A DNA stretch of 35,578 bases from Pirellulales bacterium. Lineage in GTDB: Bacteria > Planctomycetota > Planctomycetia > Pirellulales > JAICIG01. The position numbers and the translations under genes are program-made. Positions 1-6,192 of this stretch are shown here, piece by piece; the first letter of the stretch is position 1; each line of letters starts with the position of its first letter. The stretch spans positions 1 to 35,578 of the forward strand of contig JAICIG010000017.1 of assembly GCA_025924495.1 (NCBI GenBank), given 5' to 3'. The notes under the pieces were generated by a model. The model saw only the letters and a program-made list of their open reading frames with translations, was not told where the DNA came from and did no database searches.

Positions 1-1
1 T

Positions 2-415
2 AATGAATGTTTTGCAAACGTAGATCGACAAATTGCAAAACATGGGGGCTCGAAGCAGCATGGATGGCTGATCTGGGAATGGCCGGGAGTCTATGTAGAG
101 GGTGAATTTCATTGCGTCTGGATTTCCCCGGTTGGCAAGCTCGTTGAGATCACTCCTCGCCTAGACGACGCAACCGAAGTGCTATTCCTCCCGGACTCGC
201 AGTTAACCTTTCAAGGCGTATCACGGCCAAATAGGCGTCTCGCCACAACCACCGATCCTCTCGTCGGGGAATACATCGAAGCCTTGAAGAAATTCGATAA
301 GATACGTTGCTACAAGGACATAACCCGACTGTCACTATCTGAGCACAATCAAATGATGCTTCTTAAAAAGCTTGATCAAGCCATCCACGGCAAGTATGAC
401 ATCAATCGGCTTTGA
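2..415 (+). CDS. Hypothetical protein, 5'-truncated by window edge
   Basis: The frame is open from base 2 to the TGA at 413-415, giving 137 visible residues with no convincing start, so the gene begins outside the window. The visible part starts with a cysteine/histidine-containing stretch (NECFANVDRQIAKHGG) followed by GWLIWEWPGVYVEGEFHCVW and then SPVGKLVEITPR. The pattern GWxIWE...EFHxVWxxPxGxLxxITP is one I associate from memory with hypothetical proteins of plasmids and accessory islands, some annotated as SEC-C-like zinc-binding proteins; the zinc motif itself would lie upstream. No enzymatic function can be assigned. It is the first gene of the low-G+C accessory block and is followed after 78 bases by a membrane protein. 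Confidence 0.6.
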   Translation, partial: NECFANVDRQIAKHGGSKQHGWLIWEWPGVYVEGEFHCVWISPVGKLVEITPRLDDATEVLFLPDSQLTFQGVSRPNRRLATTTDPLVGEYIEALKKFDKIRCYKDITRLSLSEHNQMMLLKKLDQAIHGKYDINRL

Positions 416-493
416 CCTAAAGAACGGGCTCCACCGGCGTCTGCGTTACGGTGGTTGACTGGGGCATATAAACTCAAGGAGGGCACATTTCGG

Positions 494-1123
494 ATGGGGG
501 AATCCAAGGGCACGTCGCAGCCCTTAGGCGAGTTTTTCGAATTCGCCACTGACTTCAGCAGTGTGGCTGCGTGGATCGGAAAATTCGCAGTCATCGCTCC
601 ATTTGCGGATCTTGCACTCAATATCGGGCCGCCTTGGCCTTCAAGGGCCGGCATCTGCATCATCCTTGCCATTATTGAATTCATCGTCTTAATGTGGTCG
701 TTCGAATTCTGGCGAGATGCACGCTCCAAGCGAGCAGGCGTTCGCAGGACGATGAAGGTTGCAGTGATCTGCTTGGGCATCCTGTTCGTAACCTACATTA
801 TTCTCTTTGGAATGTTTGTCTTTGAACTTCCAGATAGTTGGCACCGAGATGTCGGTGGTTTCAGTTATCTCCCCATCATTAAGGAAATGAGAGACAGCGA
901 TCCAACAAAGTACACGGACAGCGAACTTCTCGAATTGTTTTCTCGCAGCCCAGAACGGGTTTGGACCCGTTCGTCAATCGTTATTGCCAAAGTGGCTTTG
1001 TGCGTCACGTGGTTCCTGCTTTGGATTTCCCTCATTGCCGTTATTGCATCGTTCATTGCGCTGCGATGGCGCAGGAGAGATTCGGCAAGGACGGCTAAAA
1101 AGCGTCGGCGGGTTCAAGCGTAG
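494..1123 (+). CDS. Multi-pass membrane protein, function unknown
   Basis: This encodes 209 residues from an ATG with a strong ribosome-binding site (AAGGAGGG, ending 10 bases upstream); a TTG at 455 would add 13 residues but has no such site. Three clear hydrophobic segments lie near residues 53-73, 85-110 and 157-190, the last long enough to be a tight pair, and a weaker one lies near 22-45. Between the second and third is a soluble loop containing LLELFSRSPERVWTRSSIVI. The tail is very basic (RWRRRDSARTAKKRRR), which places the C-terminus in the cytoplasm. The SPERVWxRSS loop flanked by helices resembles small membrane modules I recall near predicted conflict systems, but that is inference. 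It is separated by 12 bases from the exported protein downstream, so the two are probably co-translated. Confidence 0.72.
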   Translation: MGESKGTSQPLGEFFEFATDFSSVAAWIGKFAVIAPFADLALNIGPPWPSRAGICIILAIIEFIVLMWSFEFWRDARSKRAGVRRTMKVAVICLGILFVTYIILFGMFVFELPDSWHRDVGGFSYLPIIKEMRDSDPTKYTDSELLELFSRSPERVWTRSSIVIAKVALCVTWFLLWISLIAVIASFIALRWRRRDSARTAKKRRRVQA

Positions 1124-1135
1124 GAGCCAAGAAAG

Positions 1136-1918
1136 ATGGTTGGGGGTCGTATTTGCCTAGTCGCAATCGCAATCGTTCTGGCCAGCAATACGGCCTTGTT
1201 CGCTCAAATGTCGCAGGCCGATCTACGGGAATACACTGAACGTGCGATTCGCTCTGGGGCCGTCCATATTGAGAAACCGTTTTTCACTTCGGTCGCTGAC
1301 CAAAACGGCCATAGCTATCCCTTTAGTCTCGGCGGGGTACAGGAGAGCGCATTCAGGAGCACCTATGCAGGCACGGGACTTCTTGCCATCCCTCTGCAAG
1401 AACAGTTCCGGGTGACGGCTATTCGACTGTATCGGAACGACTTAAACAGAAGGCAATGGTGGGCTCCACGGCTTAGGCAAGTTGAACTTGAGATCAGCAA
1501 AATGCTCGATGCCGTGAATACATTGGACTACTTGGATGCCGAAGACGAGATTGATCTCCACAATTCGCACATCGAACAACTTTATTACGACGCCATGATT
1601 GACGCCGGAATCATCAAACCGAACACGGTCTTTGAGCGGTGTTACCAATGTGCCAAGTTCTATAAGGTTCAGATAACCGCTATTCCCGAAAACGGAATAG
1701 TCCAATACATGCCAGCCGGTGATTGGGACTTGTATAAGTTTCGCACTGAGCGAAAGGGAGAGACCATTCCCACGCCACCATGGATTACGGTTCAACAAGA
1801 CTCAATCGAGATTGGCGGGAAGTTCTATTTTTCTGCCTCATGGCCGGGGAAACGGCCCTATGTGAGACTCATTCACGTCAAGGATGAGAGCCCGCTTGAG
1901 TTTCGCCCGCAATCCTGA
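1136..1918 (+). CDS. Exported hypothetical protein
   Basis: This encodes 260 residues. The N-terminus is a classic Sec signal peptide: a short start (MVGGR), a hydrophobic core to about residue 20 and a cleavage-like TALFA/Q at 19-24. The mature part is soluble, mixed alpha/beta, and carries a CYQC pair near residue 170 that could bind metal or form a disulphide. I do not recognise the family. The ATG lies 12 bases after the stop of the membrane protein gene, and the ribosome-binding GGAG overlaps that stop codon (TAGGAG), which argues for translational coupling. Its product would lie outside the cytoplasmic membrane, so with the preceding membrane protein it could form an envelope complex. 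Confidence 0.7.
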   Translation: MVGGRICLVAIAIVLASNTALFAQMSQADLREYTERAIRSGAVHIEKPFFTSVADQNGHSYPFSLGGVQESAFRSTYAGTGLLAIPLQEQFRVTAIRLYRNDLNRRQWWAPRLRQVELEISKMLDAVNTLDYLDAEDEIDLHNSHIEQLYYDAMIDAGIIKPNTVFERCYQCAKFYKVQITAIPENGIVQYMPAGDWDLYKFRTERKGETIPTPPWITVQQDSIEIGGKFYFSASWPGKRPYVRLIHVKDESPLEFRPQS

Positions 1919-1957
1919 GCAGGCGGTTGCAACCCGGCTGAGGCAACTGACACTGAG

Positions 1958-2452
1958 ATGCACCTAACCAAGAACCAGAAGCGAGCCCTTAAGGCGATTT
2001 ATCGACATTACCCGCATCCATTCAATGCGGATGACCTAATCGATTACGACAACTCGACCTCAACGATGCGGAGAACTGCTGAGGGCCATCGGCTGTCGTT
2101 GACGAAACGCCCGTTGCTTTTGGACTTGCACCAAATTGCTGATCGTTGTTTTTCGGCTAGTCCCGAAGAGATGAAGACCACGTGGGACTCCATGGAGGAG
2201 TTGATTGCCCATGGACTTGTACGGCGGATACCTGACCTAAACCGAAAGCGGGCTAGGCTGGGCTATCAGAACGAGCCGTTGCCGGAGAACACGGACGAAA
2301 CAGTTTGGCTTTATCAGGCGACCCAATCCGGCATCGACTTGGCGACTTATTGGCGTAGTCGAGCATGGAAAGCCGCCGTCTGGGCCTTTACAACTTTTGC
2401 AACGGCAAGTGGCATCACCTTGATTCTCAAGTTGTTGGGCGCCAAGCTTTAG
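1958..2452 (+). CDS. Winged-helix-like protein with C-terminal membrane anchor
   Basis: This encodes 164 residues. The N-terminus is basic and helical (MHLTKNQKRALKAIYRHYP). Residues about 68-125 have the helix-turn-strand arrangement of a winged-helix domain: a helical stretch TTWDSMEELIAHGLVRRIP, then a loop and WLYQATQSGIDLATYW, similar to the C-terminal wing of MarR/PadR-like readouts. The last 25 residues are hydrophobic (AAVWAFTTFATASGITLILKLL), a likely single membrane helix that would tether the domain to the membrane. It could be a membrane-bound regulator or simply a protein-protein adaptor. It follows the exported protein by 39 bases on the same strand. The start is not backed by a strong ribosome-binding site. 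Fold reading is by eye only. Confidence 0.62.
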   Translation: MHLTKNQKRALKAIYRHYPHPFNADDLIDYDNSTSTMRRTAEGHRLSLTKRPLLLDLHQIADRCFSASPEEMKTTWDSMEELIAHGLVRRIPDLNRKRARLGYQNEPLPENTDETVWLYQATQSGIDLATYWRSRAWKAAVWAFTTFATASGITLILKLLGAKL

Positions 2453-2543
2453 CCGCCCCAATGGGCGGGTTTGCCCTAAGTGCAAGAGCCCAAACTGGGA
2501 CCGACCAAAGCAATTCGAGCGCAATCAACAGCCAAGGGATTAG
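2424..2543 (+). pseudogene. Zinc-ribbon gene remnant
   Basis: In the frame that places TGC at 2472 the DNA reads VCPKCKSPNWDRPKQFERN before a TAG at 2541. CPKCxSPxWDRP is the typical C-terminal knuckle of small zinc-ribbon proteins, which normally have a second CxxC about 15-20 residues earlier. Here the frame is closed by a TGA at 2421 and the intervening 48 bases contain no start codon and no partner CxxC. It partly overlaps the end of the preceding gene. I read it as the 3' end of a decayed gene left between two intact accessory genes; a frameshifted or programmed alternative reading is less likely. Confidence 0.45.
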
Positions 2544-2696
2544 GATAACGATCTACGAAGCGATCAAGAGGCGGCTGGCTACCAAGTAACGAGCCCGGAG
2601 CAAAGCCCGAAATGCTTGCGCTATTACTCTCTTCTTGGTAGATTTTCCGTGCAGAAAAACGAGTCCGCTAGCGGCCAAAAACGTCAGGAGGACACA

Positions 2697-3392
2697 ATGG
2701 GACTAATTACATTGCATACGCCAATGCACATGACTGACAGCGATACCACCACCGAATTCGAGGCCAATGACATTATCCAAGTCAAGTCGGTCGTGGGCGA
2801 CGACAATAGGGATGGAAGTCATTTTTGGATCAGAGGCATACCGGAGCGACAACATTGCCTTGAAAGTGCAAAGACGTTGAAAAAGCTGATTCAGGAAAAC
2901 AAAGGCAAGGGAGGGCAAATGCCAGACAACACATCAACACGGAAGATTTTCGTGGTCCATGGGCATGACGACGAGATGAAGATGGCGGTGGCTAGAGTGC
3001 TGACTCAATTGAACTTTGAGCCAGTCATTCTCCACGAACAGGCAAATGAGGGGCAGACGATCATCGAGAAGTTTGAGAAGCACGCCGATGTTGGTTTTGC
3101 AGTGGTGCTTCTTTCGCCAGACGATATGGCATTCAAGAAAGGATCGACTGCCGACTTGGCAAAGCCACGAGCCCGACAAAATGTGATTCTGGAGCTTGGA
3201 TATTTTGCTGGCAAACGTGGAAGAGGTAAGGTTTTGCCCCTTTATCGTGAGGGATCAGACCTTGAACTTCCATCGGATTTCGCAGGGGTGGTTTACACCC
3301 CCTACGATAAAGCGGACGGAGCATGGCGGTATGAGCTGGCGAAAGAACTGAAAGCCGCTGGTTACGAGGTAGACAAGAATTTGCTGCCATAG
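2697..3392 (+). CDS. TIR-like (CAP12/Pycsar effector type) nucleotide-binding protein
   Basis: This encodes 231 residues from an ATG with AGGAGG 5 bases upstream. Residues 83-225 match the predicted TIR-like nucleotide-binding family (PF10137): KIFVVHGHDDEMK at the first strand, EQANEGQTIIEKFE, the VVLLSPDD strand-loop (136-143), ARQNVILELGYFAGKRGR with the conserved glutamate at 166 expected to be catalytic, and the closing VYTPYD. Family members cleave NAD+ when activated in CBASS/Pycsar-type antiviral systems; that activity is inferred here. Residues 1-68 form a small beta-rich domain (LITLHT...EANDIIQV...CLESAKTLKKLI) resembling FlbD-like domains. A second in-frame ATG at 2919 (residue 75) has its own strong GGAGG and would yield the TIR domain alone (157 residues). 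No nucleotide cyclase is visible beside it; upstream DNA beyond the window could hold a partner. Confidence 0.88.
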   Translation: MGLITLHTPMHMTDSDTTTEFEANDIIQVKSVVGDDNRDGSHFWIRGIPERQHCLESAKTLKKLIQENKGKGGQMPDNTSTRKIFVVHGHDDEMKMAVARVLTQLNFEPVILHEQANEGQTIIEKFEKHADVGFAVVLLSPDDMAFKKGSTADLAKPRARQNVILELGYFAGKRGRGKVLPLYREGSDLELPSDFAGVVYTPYDKADGAWRYELAKELKAAGYEVDKNLLP

Positions 3393-3430
3393 CGCCGGCC
3401 GAGAATCGCCAGCCATCGGCGGCAATTTCG

Positions 3431-3446
3431 TTTGCCGGCCGGCAAA
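3431..3446. repeat. 16-bp perfect palindrome at accessory/core junction
   Basis: TTTGCCGGCCGGCAAA is a perfect inverted repeat located 39 bases after the TIR gene stop and 60 bases before the adenosyltransferase start. A T-rich stretch follows (CTTTATTCTTTTCG), so in RNA it could act as a weak intrinsic terminator (6-bp stem with a 4-base loop). It could equally be a protein-binding site. It lies where base composition changes from the accessory block to the G+C-rich core genes. Confidence 0.55.
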
Positions 3447-3505
3447 TGCGCTTTATTCTTTTCGTTTCATTTGAGATCGCTATTTAGGAGCAAAGCCGCA
3501 GAGCG

Positions 3506-4060
3506 ATGAAGATTTACACGAAAACAGGCGACACGGGCGATACCGGATTGTTCGGCGGACCGCGCGTCCGCAAAGACCATCCGCGCATCGAGGCTTATGG
3601 CACGGTCGATGAACTGAACGCCGTGCTGGGGGTCGTTCGTACGGATTCGCCTCCCGCGGAGTTGGACGCATTGCTCGCGGAGATTCAGAATCTGTTGTTC
3701 GACCTCGGCGCCGAGCTGGCTTCGCCTGCCCCCGAGCGGATGGGAACGGCGGGTATCGGCGCCGATCAAATCGGCCGGCTCGAAGCCGCTATCGATCACT
3801 ACGAGGCCGACCTCGAACCGCTCAAGGCCTTTATTCTGCCGGGCGGCACGCGCCTCGCCGCTGATTTGCATCTGGCTCGCACCGTTTGTCGGCGCGCTGA
3901 GCGGCGAGTGATTTCGCTTGCCGCGCTCGAAAAAGTCTCGGGGCAACTGATCATATATCTGAATCGCCTGAGCGACTTGTTATTCGTGTTGGCTCGAGAA
4001 GCCAACCGCCAGGCCGGTCAAGCCGACGTTCCCTGGGGCAAGCAACCTCGAGCCCAGTGA
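3506..4060 (+). CDS. pduO: PduO-type cob(I)alamin adenosyltransferase
   Basis: This encodes 184 residues, the usual length for the PduO/MMAB family, which transfers the adenosyl group of ATP to cob(I)alamin to make coenzyme B12. The N-terminal ATP-binding motif KIYTKTGDTGDTGLFGG is intact (residues 2-18). The helical-bundle signature RTVCRRAERRVISL and the closing LNRLSDLLFVLAREANR with its conserved Asn-Arg-Asp are also present. A GGAG lies about 15 bases upstream of the ATG, rather far. It stands alone between the accessory block and the nitrogen cluster; no other cobalamin genes are nearby, consistent with a salvage or maintenance role supplying methylmalonyl-CoA mutase or similar enzymes. 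Confidence 0.95.
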   Translation: MKIYTKTGDTGDTGLFGGPRVRKDHPRIEAYGTVDELNAVLGVVRTDSPPAELDALLAEIQNLLFDLGAELASPAPERMGTAGIGADQIGRLEAAIDHYEADLEPLKAFILPGGTRLAADLHLARTVCRRAERRVISLAALEKVSGQLIIYLNRLSDLLFVLAREANRQAGQADVPWGKQPRAQ

Positions 4061-4261
4061 CGGCTCAATGCGGGGAAAATCGCGCCGAAGCCGCTTTACT
4101 CACGTTGAGGGGCAGAGTAACTTAGGACCCTTGAAGTTCGCGGGTTCGGGCGATTGGCGACAGTCGCTTCGGCCAGGCGGCGCGTTCTTCGAAGAGGTGC
4201 GTGGACCTTTTTGGCGGGTCTGCTTGCGCAGTCAAAGGTATCCTCTCGAAGGGAGCGTCTG

Positions 4262-5665
4262 ATGTCGTTCGGTAGATTTTCTTGCGCCGTATCGTGCGCG
4301 CTAGGCGGGGCACTATTATTTGCCGGCCCGATTTGGGCCGAAGAGGCGGCGGTTGCGTCGCCTACGCCTGCGATCGATCGCGGTGATAACGCCTGGATGT
4401 TAGTTTCCAGCGCCCTCGTGTTGTTGATGACTGCTCCGGGGTTGGCCATGTTTTATGGCGGCCTGGTGCGCAAAAAGAACGTGCTCGGCATCATGATGCA
4501 GTGCTTCTTTTTGATGGGGCTCAACACCGTGTTGTGGGCGCTGTACGGCTATTCGTTGTCGTTCGGCGGCAACCCGTCCGATCCGGAGTTCAATCGCTGG
4601 ATCGGCAATGCCGATTACTTCTGCATGCAAAACGTGCAGCCGACCAGTCCCACGGAATATCCCTTGGAAGCAACGCCCGATGGCACGTATATACCGCGAC
4701 TGACGCACATGCTGTTTCAAGGCATGTTTTTCATTCTCACGCCGGCGTTGATCTGCGGCGCGTTCGCTGAACGCATGCGATTCAGCACGATGGTCGTGTT
4801 CTCGATCCTGTGGGGGCTGCTCATTTACTGTCCGCTCTGTCATTGGGTTTGGGACGGCGGCCTCCTGGCCTTCGACAGTCCGCATGCCAGGCTGGGCGGC
4901 TTCGAACTAGGCGCTCTCGACTTCGCCGGCGGGACGGTGGTCCACATCAGCTCGGGAGTAACCGCTTTGATGTGTGCACTGGTGATGGGGCGTCGCCTGG
5001 GCTATGGCCATGATCCGATGCCGCCGCACAATCTCACGTACACAACCCTCGGCGCCGCATTACTGTGGGTCGGCTGGTTCGGCTTTAACGCCGGCAGCGC
5101 ACTGTGCGCCGGCAACCAAGCCGCCTCGGCCTTCGCCGTGACGCATTTTGCGGCAGCCGCCGGCGCGGTGGCTTGGGCCGCGGCCGAATGGGTCAAGCGC
5201 GGGAAGCCCACCGTGCTGGGGACTTGCTCCGGCGCGGTGGCGGGGCTGGTTTGCATTACGCCGGCGTCGGGCTACGTGTTGCCAATGCCCGCACTGCTGA
5301 TGGGCGCCTTGGCAGGTCTTGTGTGCTGCGTGGCGTGCTTATGGCTGAAGGCCAGGCTCGGCTACGACGACTCGCTGGACGCCTTCGGCGTACACGGGGT
5401 GGGCGGCACGCTGGGATCCATCCTAACCGGCGTATTTGCTACTCAGGCAGTTTATGGAAGTAAGCCGCTGGGGCTGGTTGAGGGCGGTCAGTTATTTAAA
5501 GGTCAGCTCGCGGCCACGATCGTCGCCTGGCTATTCTCTGCGGTCGTAAGTTTCATCCTGCTCAAGCTCTTGGATGCCACGATGGGGCTCCGCGTTTCGC
5601 AGCAGGAAGAGATTCAAGGTCTCGATCTCAGTCAGCACGGGGAGGAGGGCTACATTTTTATCTGA
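4262..5665 (+). CDS. amt: Ammonium transporter (Amt/MEP/Rh family)
   Basis: This encodes 467 residues of a polytopic membrane channel that conducts ammonium/ammonia into the cytoplasm. The ATG at 4262 is preferred over upstream in-frame starts because AAGGGAG precedes it by 6 bases and the protein then begins with a signal peptide (to about residue 26, GPIWAEE), as in many bacterial Amt proteins. Hallmarks are AMFYGGLVRKKN (63-73), the Phe-gate region ALICGAFAERMRFS (162-175), Asp220 with FAGGTVVHISSG carrying the first pore histidine (His228), and DAFGVHGVGG with the second (His378). Eleven membrane helices can be drawn in the mature part. The P-II gene follows after 136 bases, the classic amt-glnK pairing in which unmodified P-II plugs the channel. 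A 201-base leader separates it from the upstream gene. Confidence 0.96.
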   Translation: MSFGRFSCAVSCALGGALLFAGPIWAEEAAVASPTPAIDRGDNAWMLVSSALVLLMTAPGLAMFYGGLVRKKNVLGIMMQCFFLMGLNTVLWALYGYSLSFGGNPSDPEFNRWIGNADYFCMQNVQPTSPTEYPLEATPDGTYIPRLTHMLFQGMFFILTPALICGAFAERMRFSTMVVFSILWGLLIYCPLCHWVWDGGLLAFDSPHARLGGFELGALDFAGGTVVHISSGVTALMCALVMGRRLGYGHDPMPPHNLTYTTLGAALLWVGWFGFNAGSALCAGNQAASAFAVTHFAAAAGAVAWAAAEWVKRGKPTVLGTCSGAVAGLVCITPASGYVLPMPALLMGALAGLVCCVACLWLKARLGYDDSLDAFGVHGVGGTLGSILTGVFATQAVYGSKPLGLVEGGQLFKGQLAATIVAWLFSAVVSFILLKLLDATMGLRVSQQEEIQGLDLSQHGEEGYIFI

Positions 5666-5702
5666 ACGGCGTGGTTTGCATCGTACCGGGGCGCCAGCAT
5701 AA

Positions 5703-6140
<438 letters not shown>

Positions 6141-6192
6141 GCTCGCCTGTTCCTTGGCGGCGCCGGTTCACAGGCGGATAGTTCAACGCGTC

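Noticed and set aside
4210..4235. Possible sigma-54 site before amt (TTGGC...CTTGC)
   Set aside because: The GG and GC cores are 11 bases apart instead of the required 10, and the rest of the match is poor.
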